Source of the DNA: Lachnospiraceae bacterium
Lineage (GTDB): Bacteria; Bacillota; Clostridia; Lachnospirales; Lachnospiraceae
DNA: 6,748 bases
Assembly: GCA_021202575.1 (NCBI GenBank)
Contig: JAJQCU010000158.1
Span: 1-6,748 of the forward strand
Direction of reading: 5' to 3'
A program made the position numbers and the translations under genes. This document shows, piece by piece, positions 1 through 6,601 of the stretch; the first letter of the stretch is position 1, and each line of letters begins with the position of its first letter. The notes under the pieces are model-generated. The model was not told the DNA's origin and searched no databases. It saw only the letters and a list, made by a program, of their open reading frames with translations.

Positions 1-442
1 CGGTAACAGTCACATTATCGCCCAGAGCGGGGGATTCCTCGGAGACACTCAGGGTCACTCCGTAGGCGGTCACGTCGTCCTCCGTCACGGTAAAAGTGGT
101 AGTGGAAAGGGCGTCACTCTTCCAGCTGCCGTTCTCCCAGTAACCAACATAAATTTGATAGCTTCCGGAAGAATAACCACTGATAGTGTAGGTGTCGCCA
201 CTGGTGATATTGGTGTTGACATAGGTGGTCGACCAACTGGAGTCGGCAATCTGCACGTTATAGAAGCTGGTGCTGGTAGCCGTCTCGGAAAAGTTGACCG
301 TGATGGAGCCGCTCTCCGTCATGGTAGTGCCACTCAGAGTGGCAGTACCATTGCTGTCTGCCTTGGCTGTCATCATCGAAACTGAAGCCAGCAGGCAGAC
401 AGCCAGCAGCAGGAATAAAACCCTTCTGAAAGTGTGTTTCAT
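1..442 (-). CDS. Secreted beta-rich (Ig/FN3-like) protein, N-terminal part, cut by window edge
   Basis: This frame is open from an ATG at 442 to the window edge, giving 147 codons plus one base; the C-terminus lies outside. A GGGG box preceded by AAAA (450-457) sits 7 nt before the ATG and supports the start. Residues 1-28 form a Sec signal peptide: positive start (K2, R6, R7), hydrophobic core at about 8-21, and a TAKA/D cleavage site after A28. C16 lies in the core, but the preceding residues (LAV) are a poor lipobox, so a lipoprotein is unlikely. The mature part is rich in Ser, Thr, Tyr and Gly in alternating beta-strand patterns. A first domain covers roughly 33-120 and a second begins near 125, looking like an Ig-like or fibronectin-type sandwich. 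It is probably a surface or extracellular protein. The ligand and exact family are unknown, and an enzyme domain could follow outside the window. Confidence 0.88.
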   Translation of the reverse strand, partial: MKHTFRRVLFLLLAVCLLASVSMMTAKADSNGTATLSGTTMTESGSITVNFSETATSTSFYNVQIADSSWSTTYVNTNITSGDTYTISGYSSGSYQIYVGYWENGSWKSDALSTTTFTVTEDDVTAYGVTLSVSEESPALGDNVTVT

Positions 443-562
443 AAGTATACCCCTTTTCAAATGATAGTCAGAATCTGTTACAAAACTTATGATTCCGCAC
501 ATGTCCATTTTGCAACATATCCTTATTACAGATGCCGTGAAAACGATCTCATAATCTGTATT

Positions 563-592
563 ATTTTACCACACGAAAAAGCTGATTAACAA
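563..592 (-). promoter_or_regulatory. Probable sigma-A promoter of the secreted-protein gene
   Basis: On the minus strand a TTGTTA -35 (587-592) is followed after 18 bp by a TAAAAT -10 (563-568). Transcription would start near 556, giving a leader of about 114 nt before the ATG at 442. The leader contains ACAGAT and ATCTGT, which could pair, but I recognise no known riboswitch in it. The promoter is assigned by eye, and its -35 box matches the consensus only in part. Confidence 0.5.
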
Positions 593-597
593 TCGGC
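576..597 (-). terminator. Weak intrinsic terminator after the 178-codon gene
   Basis: Read on the minus strand, GCCGATT and AATCAGC pair across a GTT loop (581-597) with one C-A mismatch, followed directly by TTTTT (576-580). It lies about 50 nt past the TAA at 648, where a terminator would be expected. The short, mismatched stem makes it weak. Its loop region overlaps the proposed -35 box of the next promoter. Confidence 0.45.
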
Positions 598-647
598 ATA
601 TTTACTAAAGCGGATTGGTCATTTTGCCACTGCCGGTTTTTCGTTCA

Positions 648-1184
648 TTAATGATAAAGCTCCACCAGCCCCGCCAGGCTCCCCTCGTAGATCATCCGCT
701 TGCCGGCATGCTCCGCGAAATCCCTCGGCGTCACAATGGAGTAGTGCTTCTCAAACTCCCATACGCCGCACTCATCCAGAAGCTTCGCCGCGTAGGCGGA
801 GCAGGTGAAGGCGTTTCTCATCTCAAAGGGGAAGCGAAGGGCGATCAGCGGAAGGCGGATCAGCGTATAATGCAGGCTGCGCCTCCTGGCGTAATCCCGA
901 TAAAGCCAGGCGATCAGCTTCTGCTTCTGCTCTCTGGTACATTTGATCTCGTAGACCTGGTAATCCGCTTCGGGGAAGGCTTTCAGAATCTTCTCCTTTT
1001 CCTCCTTCTCAAAGCCCGCGAAAAAGGGGATGGCCGGGTTTCTGCGCCCGAAGCTGTAGGCCTCCTCCAGTGCCTCGTCCATGGAAAGGACTACGTGAAT
1101 GTATTTGTGATTTAAATATCTGTGAAGAATGGCGGCAAAGATTCCTGTGGTGTCCACAAGGGCAATATAAATCGAATCGTCCAT
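648..1184 (-). CDS. Permuted NlpC/P60 (papain-like) hydrolase-like protein
   Basis: The product is 178 aa. I chose the ATG at 1184 because an AAAGGA box (1191-1196) lies 6 nt upstream and the family-like sequence begins there; the frame extends up to 1319 but would then overlap RNase P RNA. Visible motifs resemble the circularly permuted papain-fold proteins (YiiX/NlpC-P60-like): H30 in a YIHVVLS motif followed by Y43-SFGR47, and C128 in an FTCSAY motif at the head of a helix near 128-139. In that superfamily such His and Cys residues form the catalytic pair, with the His before the Cys in permuted members. There is no signal peptide; a hydrophobic stretch at 108-118 is probably buried. It may be an amidase, peptidase or acyl-ester hydrolase, but the substrate is unknown. 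It follows rnpB by about 100 nt with no promoter I can see. Confidence 0.8.
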   Translation of the reverse strand: MDDSIYIALVDTTGIFAAILHRYLNHKYIHVVLSMDEALEEAYSFGRRNPAIPFFAGFEKEEKEKILKAFPEADYQVYEIKCTREQKQKLIAWLYRDYARRRSLHYTLIRLPLIALRFPFEMRNAFTCSAYAAKLLDECGVWEFEKHYSIVTPRDFAEHAGKRMIYEGSLAGLVELYH

Positions 1185-1286
1185 ATCAGTTCCTTTCAGA
1201 AATCCCCCTCCCCATGTCGATACAAACCGAATATCCCCCGGTCGTCCGGCGCCATCCAGCGCTTCCTGAAATCGCTTTATAAATAA

Positions 1287-1638
1287 GGGAAAGCAGACCG
1301 TAAGCCGGGTTCTGTCCATATCAGAAGATATGTGATGATCATCTATCTAGGCCTGCCGTTACCGACAGGCTCAAGCGACCCACCTGAACTCAAGCCGGGC
1401 CGGCCATGGAGTTCTGCTTGGTCTTGCTTCGGATGGGGTTTACACGGCTCCCCCTGTTACCAGGAGGACGGTAGTCTCTTACACTGCCATTTCATCCTTA
1501 CCGGTTTCCCGGCGGTTTCTTTTCTGTTGCACTTTCCCTGGAGTCGCCTCCGCCGGACGTTATCCGGCATCCCTGCCCTGTGAAGCCCGGACTTTCCTCA
1601 CCCGCTTTCGCGGCCGCGATCATCTGTTCTGCTTTCCC
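1287..1638 (-). ncRNA. rnpB: RNase P RNA, type A
   Basis: This is the catalytic RNA of ribonuclease P, which removes the 5' leader from pre-tRNAs together with the small protein RnpA. Read on the minus strand, the universally conserved 5' block GAGGAAAGTCCGGGCT is at 1584-1599 and its 3' partner ACAGAACCCGGCTTAC at 1300-1315; together they form the P4 core. The conserved AGTGCAACAGAAA lies at 1521-1533. The ends are set by a perfect 11-bp P1 helix, GGGAAAGCAGA (1628-1638) with TCTGCTTTCCC (1287-1297). The length of about 352 nt and the arrangement resemble the ancestral type A (as in E. coli), not the Bacillus type B. The 5' end agrees with the promoter at 1644-1673. The exact ends are inferred from helix P1. 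Short open frames through this region are not genes. Confidence 0.96.
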
Positions 1639-1643
1639 GTGCC

Positions 1644-1673
1644 ATAATATCATACAAAAGGCCGGGAAGTCAA
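1644..1673 (-). promoter_or_regulatory. Promoter of rnpB
   Basis: On the minus strand TTGACT (1668-1673) and TATTAT (1644-1649) are separated by 18 bp. The predicted start at about 1637 falls within the GGG that begins helix P1 of RNase P RNA, so promoter and RNA end support each other. The -35 box lies in the loop of the trp operon terminator. Confidence 0.75.
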
Positions 1674-1683
1674 CCCGGCCTTT
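1656..1683 (-). terminator. Intrinsic terminator of the trp operon
   Basis: A perfect 10-bp stem, AAAGGCCGGG with CCCGGCCTTT (1674-1683 and 1657-1666), closes a 7-nt loop (1667-1673). On the minus strand the stem ends in TTTT followed by G, about 85 nt past the trpA stop. The stem also ends in TTT on the plus strand, so it might work in both directions, but no plus-strand gene needs it. Confidence 0.85.
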
Positions 1684-1766
1684 CCAATCCATGCACCAAA
1701 CAAAACCTCTGTCAGAATACATCATCTGAACAGATTGGCTCCATGATAAACAATCTGATTTTTGAT

Positions 1767-2567
1767 TTATTTTATCGCGTCCTTCATGCTCTTCACATAT
1801 TCCGCCACATAGGGAACGCTGTCCGCGCCGTGGGCGGCGATGATTTTGACGATGGCTGATCCCACGATCACGCCGTCCGCCTTCGCGCTCATTTCCTTTG
1901 CCTGTTCGGGTGTGGAGATGCCGAAGCCGATGGCCGCCGGTACCTTCGTCGCCTCCCGCACCAGCTCCACCATGGCGCCGATGTCGGTGGTAATCTGTGA
2001 GCGGACGCCGGTGACGCCCAGGGAGGAGACGCAGTACACAAAACCCTCCGCCTCTCCCGCGATAGTCCTGATCCGGTCATGGGAGGTTGGCGCGATCAGT
2101 GAAATAAAGTCAATGCCATATTTCCGGCACAGGGGCTGAAAGTCCGCCTTCTCCTCGTAGGGCACATCCGGCAAAATCAGGCCGTCGATGCCCGCCTCCG
2201 CTGCTTTTTTCAGGAATTTCTCCGTGCCGCCCTCGATATTGGTCTTGGAATTATTTCCGTAAGAATAAACCACATTGGCGTAGGTCATGAAGACCAGCGG
2301 AACCGTCACGGTTTGCCGCAGCTCCTTTACCATATCCAGAATTTTGTCCGTGGTCACGCCGCCGGACAGGGCGCGCAGGTTGGCCTCCTGGATCACCGGC
2401 CCCTCCGCCGTTGGATCGGAAAAGGGAATGCCCAGCTCAATGACGTCCGCCCCCGCTTCCTCCATGGCGGCAACCAGCTTTTTAGTGGTCTCCAGATCCG
2501 GGTCGCCGCAGGTAATGAACGGAATAAATGCTTTTCCCTTTAAAAACGCGTCAGTCACTCTACTCAT
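1767..2567 (-). CDS. trpA: Tryptophan synthase alpha chain
   Basis: The product is 266 aa, normal for the family. It cleaves indole-3-glycerol phosphate into indole and glyceraldehyde-3-phosphate; the indole passes through a tunnel to TrpB in the alpha2-beta2 complex. The TIM-barrel landmarks are present: FITCGDPD (17-24), catalytic E44 in an [10 protein letters not shown] motif, LILPDVP (130-136), loop 6 with [10 protein letters not shown] (181-190), and the phosphate-binding GFGIS (214-218) and VGSAIV (235-240). The position equivalent to the second catalytic acid, E. coli Asp60, is Glu here (E55 in a TAEGP motif). An insertion near 104-115 lengthens a loop relative to E. coli. The start is backed by GGGGAGGA (2573-2580), 5 nt upstream. 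It overlaps the end of trpB by 8 bp, suggesting translational coupling and balanced synthesis of the two subunits. There are no Trp residues. Confidence 0.98.
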   Translation of the reverse strand: MSRVTDAFLKGKAFIPFITCGDPDLETTKKLVAAMEEAGADVIELGIPFSDPTAEGPVIQEANLRALSGGVTTDKILDMVKELRQTVTVPLVFMTYANVVYSYGNNSKTNIEGGTEKFLKKAAEAGIDGLILPDVPYEEKADFQPLCRKYGIDFISLIAPTSHDRIRTIAGEAEGFVYCVSSLGVTGVRSQITTDIGAMVELVREATKVPAAIGFGISTPEQAKEMSAKADGVIVGSAIVKIIAAHGADSVPYVAEYVKSMKDAIK

Positions 2568-3744
2568 GGATGTCCTCCCCTCTGTACCTGGCGATGGCGG
2601 CGCAGTCCTTGTCGCCGCGGCCGGAAATATTGATGACCATAATCTGATCCTTCCTCATGGTGGGAGCCAGCTTTCTGGCATAGGCCACCGCGTGGGCGGA
2701 CTCAATGGCCGGAATGATGCCCTCGAGCCTGGACAGATACTCAAAGGCGTCCACCGCCTCGTCATCGGTGATGGCCACATACTGGGCCCTGCCGCTGTCA
2801 TAGAGCATGGCGTGCTCCGGACCGATGCCGGGATAGTCAAGCCCCGCGGAAATGGAATATACGGGGGCGATCTGCCCGTATTCATCCTGACAGAAATAGG
2901 ACTTCATGCCGTGGAAAATGCCCAGCTTTCCGGTGGCAAGGGTTGCCGCGGTCTCAAAGGTGTCCACGCCCCTGCCCGCCGCCTCGCAGCCGATCAGCTG
3001 TACCTCCGGATTATCTATGAAATGATAAAAAGCGCCGATGGCGTTGGAGCCGCCGCCCACACAGGCCAGCACGCAGTCTGGAAGTCGGCCCTCCTTTTCC
3101 TGCAGCTGCTCCTTAATCTCTTTGGAAATCACCGCCTGAAAATCACGGACAATGGTGGGGAAGGGGTGGGGACCCATGATGGAGCCCAGCACATAGTGGG
3201 TGTCCGCGATCCGGTTGGTCCACTCCCGCATGGTCTCGGACACGGCGTCCTTTAAAGTGGCCGTCCCGGAGGTGACGGGATGTACCTTCGCGCCCAGCAG
3301 ACGCATCCGGTACACGTTCAGGGCCTGCCGTTTTGTGTCCTCCTCGCCCATGAAAACCTCACACTCCATGTCCATCATGGCCGCGGCTGTGGCGGTGGCC
3401 ACGCCGTGCTGGCCCGCGCCGGTTTCGGCGATGACTCTGGTTTTGCCCATTTTTTTGGCTAAGAGGACCTGGCCCAGGGCGTTGTTGATTTTGTGGGCGC
3501 CGGTGTGATTTAAGTCTTCTCTCTTTAAATAGATTTTGGCGCCGCCCAGGTCGTCGGTCATGCGCTTCGCGAAATAGAGGTTGGACGGGCGTCCGGTGTA
3601 TTCTCTGAAAAGTGTGTTCAGTTCCTCATTGAACTGGGGGTCGTTTTTATAATAATTGTAGGCCTCCTCCAGCTCAATGACCGCGTTCATCAGGGTTTCG
3701 GGGATGTATTGTCCGCCGTGAATCCCAAATCTTCCTTTTGACAT
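2560..3744 (-). CDS. trpB: Tryptophan synthase beta chain
   Basis: The product is 394 aa of the usual TrpB1 type, which condenses indole with L-serine using pyridoxal phosphate. I chose the ATG at 3744 because AAAGGAG (3752-3758) lies 7 nt upstream and the typical N-terminus [13 protein letters not shown] follows; an in-frame ATG at 3795 would add 17 residues with no family match. Key sites: K85 in [10 protein letters not shown] forms the PLP Schiff base, E107 in AETGAGQHG is the catalytic glutamate, GGGSNAIG (230-237) holds the PLP phosphate, [12 protein letters not shown] (301-312) belongs to the switch region, and SGRGDKD (374-380) lies by the PLP ring. Nothing essential is missing. It follows trpF after an 88-bp spacer and overlaps trpA by 8 bp (ATGAGTAG). 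Confidence 0.98.
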   Translation of the reverse strand: MSKGRFGIHGGQYIPETLMNAVIELEEAYNYYKNDPQFNEELNTLFREYTGRPSNLYFAKRMTDDLGGAKIYLKREDLNHTGAHKINNALGQVLLAKKMGKTRVIAETGAGQHGVATATAAAMMDMECEVFMGEEDTKRQALNVYRMRLLGAKVHPVTSGTATLKDAVSETMREWTNRIADTHYVLGSIMGPHPFPTIVRDFQAVISKEIKEQLQEKEGRLPDCVLACVGGGSNAIGAFYHFIDNPEVQLIGCEAAGRGVDTFETAATLATGKLGIFHGMKSYFCQDEYGQIAPVYSISAGLDYPGIGPEHAMLYDSGRAQYVAITDDEAVDAFEYLSRLEGIIPAIESAHAVAYARKLAPTMRKDQIMVINISGRGDKDCAAIARYRGEDIHE

Positions 3745-3769
3745 CGTTGTTCTCCTTTTATTGGGTTGC

Positions 3770-3800
3770 AGATGCGGTTTCCGGAGCTGCCGCATTTTTT
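3770..3800 (+). terminator. Terminator-like hairpin in the trpF-trpB spacer, plus-strand orientation
   Basis: On the plus strand an 8-bp stem with one G-T pair (3770-3777 with 3790-3797) closes a 12-nt loop and runs into TTTTTT followed by ATTATTATC. In the direction of the trp genes the A-tract comes before the stem, so it should not stop operon transcription. It may block antisense transcripts or simply be an RNA hairpin ahead of trpB. The trpB ribosome binding site lies outside it. Confidence 0.4.
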
Positions 3801-3832
3801 ATTATTATCTTCCTGGCCTAAATATCAGCAGG

Positions 3833-4456
3833 TTATTTCCCGCGGGCGGCCGGGATATCTTTGCAAATTTTGTCAGGGGCTTTGTATTTATCTGTCTCGA
3901 CGCCGCTGGAGATGTCCACCATGGAGGGATGGTATTTCGTTATGACCTCGGGGATGTTTTCTGGGGTGAGGCCGCCGGCAAGGATATAGGGGCGGGTAAA
4001 ATAAGCTCCGGGGGATTTCCTGGCCAGCAAACTGTGGTCGAAGCATTGTCCGGTGCCGTAGCCATTGTCCAGCAATATCCGGTCCGCGGTGGAAAGCTGA
4101 GCTTTTTGCAGATCGTCCACTGAGCGGACCTTGAAGGCTTTCCAGATGGGGACTCGCGGAAGGAGTCCGCGGATAGTTGATATATCATCCTCCGTCTCCT
4201 GTCCGTGAAGCTGGACGACCTGGATAGCGCCGGAGTGAACATACTCCGCGATTCTTTCCGGTGCTTCATTGACAAAAACGCCGACTGTTGAAACGCGTGC
4301 GTCCATCCGCTCCCGCAATTCGCAGGCTTCCTGCAGAGTTACATAACGGAAGCTTTTTTCCCAGAAAATAAATCCGGCGTAGTCCGGCAGGTATTCATTG
4401 ATATAGTCCACGTCCCGCGGACGGCGGATACCGCAAATCTTGATCTGGACAGACAT
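3833..4456 (-). CDS. trpF: Phosphoribosylanthranilate isomerase
   Basis: The product is 207 aa, typical of a free-standing TrpF. It performs an Amadori rearrangement of phosphoribosyl-anthranilate to CdRP, the third step from chorismate to tryptophan. The TIM-barrel signatures are clear: KICGI (6-10) with C8 as the general base, VGVFVNE (58-64), VQLHGQE (81-87), LLDNGYGTGQCFDH (128-141) with D130 as the general acid, LAGGLTPEN (159-167) and VDISSGVE (180-187), the last two forming the phosphate site. The start is supported by AAGGAG (4462-4467), 5 nt upstream. It is separated from trpC by an unusually long 191-bp spacer carrying a strong hairpin and from trpB by 88 bp. It is not fused to trpC as it is in enterobacteria. 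Confidence 0.98.
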   Translation of the reverse strand: MSVQIKICGIRRPRDVDYINEYLPDYAGFIFWEKSFRYVTLQEACELRERMDARVSTVGVFVNEAPERIAEYVHSGAIQVVQLHGQETEDDISTIRGLLPRVPIWKAFKVRSVDDLQKAQLSTADRILLDNGYGTGQCFDHSLLARKSPGAYFTRPYILAGGLTPENIPEVITKYHPSMVDISSGVETDKYKAPDKICKDIPAARGK

Positions 4457-4477
4457 GTCCGCTCCTTCCCTATCCTG

Positions 4478-4512
4478 GCAAAGCTAAGGATCTGTCGATC
4501 CATAGCTTATGC
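4478..4512 (-). other. Strong RNA hairpin upstream of trpF
   Basis: The arms GCA-AAGCTA-GGATC and their complements (4478-4492 and 4497-4512) pair around a four-base loop with one T-T mismatch and one bulged base, giving 14 pairs. No T-tract follows on the minus strand, so it is not a terminator. It ends about 20 nt before the trpF start and about 10 nt before its ribosome binding site. A role in mRNA processing, stability or translation is possible but unproven. The remainder of the 191-bp spacer holds no gene I can support. Confidence 0.55.
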
Positions 4513-4647
4513 ATCTGCACAGCTTATTTCCCGACAGCTCCTGAAAATTCATTCCGCGCCGGTTTTCCTCAATTCTGCAAAATCTTCGTTCGCGCTCAAT
4601 CTCACGCTTTCCGTTTCGCCAAATCTGTCTTCCCGCTTAGAACAGCT

Positions 4648-5472
4648 TTATTGAGCTATATTCACACGACCGGCCGCGGCGTGAAACTCCTCCAGCCTTG
4701 TTTTCTTATCCGGCGCCCGCATCAGGGCTTCTCCCACCAGCACCGCGTCCGCTCCCAGGGCGACAAGCGCTTTCACATCCCCGCAGTCCTTCACGCCTGA
4801 TTCCGCCACAAAGGTAACATCCGCCGGAATTAGTTCCCGCAGTCTTGCGGCGTTGTCAAAATCCACGGTGAAATTTTTCAGGTTCCGGTTATTGACGCCC
4901 ACCAGCCTGGCTCCGGCTTCCAGGGCGGAATCGATTTCCGCCTCATCATGTGCCTCCACCAGGGCGCTGAGTCCCAGCTCATCGCAGATTTTCAGATATT
5001 CACGCACTGTCGCCGTATCCAACAGGGCGCAGATCAGCAGCACCGCGTCCGCCCCCATCAGCTTTGCCTCATAAATCTGGTAGGCGTCCACCGTGAAATC
5101 CTTGCGGATCATAGGCAGCGTGATGGTCTGCCGTATCTGACAAAATATCTCATCGGAGCCCAGAAACCACTTCGGTTCGGTCAGGCAGGAGACGCAGTCC
5201 GCCCCCGCCGCCTCATAATCCTTCGCGATCTCCAGATAGGGAAAATCCTCCGCTATCATGCCCTTGGAGGGGGAAGCCTTTTTGACCTCGCAGATGAAGG
5301 AAAGGCCTGACTTTTGCAATGCTTTCTCGAAGCGGAAAAAATCCGCCTCTCCGCTCCGCCGCTGTTTTTCAGTAAGCTCCAGAGCTTCCTTTTGAATTTC
5401 TTCCAATGATTTTATTTCCTTTGCCCGGGCCACGCGGACCCGGGAATAAGCTGCCAGTTCGTCTAAGATCAT
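4648..5472 (-). CDS. trpC: Indole-3-glycerol phosphate synthase
   Basis: The product is 274 aa from the chosen ATG at 5472; the family usually has about 255-270. It decarboxylates and cyclises CdRP to indole-3-glycerol phosphate. I chose this start because MILDELAAY is the classic TrpC N-terminus and AGGTG lies 5 nt upstream; an in-frame ATG at 5574 would overlap trpD and add 34 unrelated residues. Motifs: CEVKKASPSKG (61-71) with a catalytic lysine, SCLTEPKWFLGS (95-106), RKDF (123-126) with the general-acid lysine K125, YEAKLMGADAVLLI (134-147), VEAHDE (172-177), VGVNNRNL (191-198), VAESGV (222-227) and LVGEALMR (245-252) at the phosphate site. C96 stands where most homologues have Val, probably harmless. 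The spacer from trpD is 82 bp and contains a GC-rich hairpin (5500-5520). Confidence 0.97.
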   Translation of the reverse strand: MILDELAAYSRVRVARAKEIKSLEEIQKEALELTEKQRRSGEADFFRFEKALQKSGLSFICEVKKASPSKGMIAEDFPYLEIAKDYEAAGADCVSCLTEPKWFLGSDEIFCQIRQTITLPMIRKDFTVDAYQIYEAKLMGADAVLLICALLDTATVREYLKICDELGLSALVEAHDEAEIDSALEAGARLVGVNNRNLKNFTVDFDNAARLRELIPADVTFVAESGVKDCGDVKALVALGADAVLVGEALMRAPDKKTRLEEFHAAAGRVNIAQ

Positions 5473-5499
5473 TTTTACACCTGTCATCTGAATTTCCCG

Positions 5500-5520
5500 G
5501 CCGGGCAGCGGTCTGCCGGC
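5500..5520 (-). other. GC-rich hairpin in the trpD-trpC spacer
   Basis: GGCAG and CTGCC (5504-5508 and 5513-5517) pair across a four-base loop, extended by three more G-C pairs after a single bulge. No T-tract follows, so it is not a terminator. It lies about 25-30 nt upstream of the trpC start and leaves the AGGTG ribosome binding site free. It may only reflect the GC-rich spacer. Confidence 0.35.
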
Positions 5521-5554
5521 GGTCGGGCGGAATTCATTTTCAATGATTATTTGC

Positions 5555-6562
5555 TTACTGTTTTGACGCCTCAATGTACGCTTCCAGCTTCGCCTTCGCC
5601 GCGCCGGAATCGATCAGTTCCGCCGCCAGCTTCACGCCCTCGGCCATGTCTTTGGCCACACCGCCGATGTACAGGCCCGCGCCCGCGTTCAGAAGCACCG
5701 TGTCTCTCTTCGGTCCCTTTTCTCCGTTCAGGATGGCCAGGGTGATGGCCGCGTTCTCCTCAGGCGTGCCGCCCACCAGATCAGAGATGTCACATCTGGC
5801 AAAGCCAAAATCCTCCGGTTTGACGGTGTATCTGGTGAAGGTTCCGTTGTTGTTCTCACACACCAGCGTGTCGCAACAGGTGGAAAGCTCATCCAGCTTC
5901 GCCGTGCCGTACACAGCCACGCTTCTCTTCACGCCCAGATTGTAAAGCACCCGACTCATGGGCTCTAAGAGGCTCTCATCGTATACGCCCAGCACCTGCA
6001 TGGTATTGTGGCCCGGATTGGTCAGGGGGCCAAGGATGTTGAAGATGGTGCGCACGCCCAGCTCTTTTCTGACAGGACCCACATATTTCATGGAGGTGTG
6101 ATATTTCTGCGCGAAGAAGAAGCAGTAATTTAACTCCTGTAAGGTCTTCACGCAATTCGCGGGCTCCTGGTTGACGTCCACGCCCAGAGCCTCCAGGCAG
6201 TCAGCAGCCCCACTCTTGGAGGAGGCCGCCCGGTTGCCGTGCTTGGCTACCTTCACGCCTCCCGCCGCGATGACCAGACCCGCGGTTGTTGAGATGTTAA
6301 AGCTGCCGGCGTTGTCTCCGCCGGTGCCCACGATTTCCAGCACGTCCATGTCGTGCTCCACCTTCAGGGCATGGGAGCGCATGGTGACGGCGCTGGCGGT
6401 GATTTCCTCGATGGTCTCGCCCTTGGTCTCCAGAGCCGCCAGGAAACCGGCGGTCTGGACCTGGCTGGTGGCGCCGGTCATGATTTCATCCATGCAGGCC
6501 ACGGTTTCATCATAGGTCAGATCCTGTCTTTGAATTAATTTTGCGGTTGCTTCTTTGATCAT
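5555..6562 (-). CDS. trpD: Anthranilate phosphoribosyltransferase
   Basis: The product is 335 aa, normal for a free-standing TrpD with no fused glutamine amidotransferase. It transfers the phosphoribosyl group of PRPP to anthranilate. Visible motifs: the N-terminal helical domain with [15 protein letters not shown] (30-44), the PRPP-binding GTGGD (79-83), FNIST (88-92), the [12 protein letters not shown] loop (107-118), R165 in [12 protein letters not shown] for anthranilate binding, LGPLTNP (177-183), and D224-E225 in a KLDELS motif binding magnesium. The ATG at 6562 is preceded by AAAAGGAG (6572-6579), 9 nt upstream, which fixes the start. It is the first trp gene visible. The DNA just upstream holds a terminator and large inverted repeat rather than trpG, so the operon may begin here or depend on read-through. 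There are no Trp residues. Confidence 0.98.
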   Translation of the reverse strand: MIKEATAKLIQRQDLTYDETVACMDEIMTGATSQVQTAGFLAALETKGETIEEITASAVTMRSHALKVEHDMDVLEIVGTGGDNAGSFNISTTAGLVIAAGGVKVAKHGNRAASSKSGAADCLEALGVDVNQEPANCVKTLQELNYCFFFAQKYHTSMKYVGPVRKELGVRTIFNILGPLTNPGHNTMQVLGVYDESLLEPMSRVLYNLGVKRSVAVYGTAKLDELSTCCDTLVCENNNGTFTRYTVKPEDFGFARCDISDLVGGTPEENAAITLAILNGEKGPKRDTVLLNAGAGLYIGGVAKDMAEGVKLAAELIDSGAAKAKLEAYIEASKQ

Positions 6563-6601
6563 TGTGTTATGCTCCTTTTCTTATTATAATCTTATATTTC
6601 C

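Noticed and set aside
155..464. Plus-strand frames over the first 460 bp
   Set aside because: They are shadows of the minus-strand signal-peptide gene, which has a start, ribosome binding site and signal sequence.
615..1115. A 166-codon plus-strand frame antisense to the hydrolase-like gene
   Set aside because: The minus-strand gene has family-like motifs and a good ribosome binding site; the plus-strand frame has neither.
1185..1319. N-terminal extension of the hydrolase-like protein to an ATG at 1319
   Set aside because: It would translate the 3' end of RNase P RNA, and the family-like sequence and ribosome binding site both favour 1184.
1498..1725. A 75-codon minus-strand frame across the rnpB 5' region
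   Set aside because: It overlaps conserved RNase P RNA sequence, its promoter and the trp terminator.
1731..1757. Inverted repeat CAGATTG/CAATCTG just after trpA as a terminator
   Set aside because: The stem is only 7 bp with a 13-nt loop and no T-tract on the minus strand; the stem at 1657-1683 is much better.
2287..3255. A 322-codon plus-strand open frame antisense to trpB and trpA
   Set aside because: It lies opposite two strongly supported genes, lacks recognisable motifs, and long antisense frames are common in GC-rich coding DNA.
3745..3795. Extended TrpB start at 3795
   Set aside because: The AAAGGAG box at 3752-3758 lies inside this extension, correctly spaced for the ATG at 3744.
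5473..5574. Extended TrpC start at 5574 overlapping trpD
   Set aside because: The added 34 residues match nothing in TrpC, while MILDELAAY with AGGTG upstream fits the family start.
6572..6590. A perfect TATAAT (6583-6588) as a promoter for trpD
   Set aside because: No -35 or extended -10 accompanies it, and the start would fall within the ribosome binding site, leaving almost no leader.
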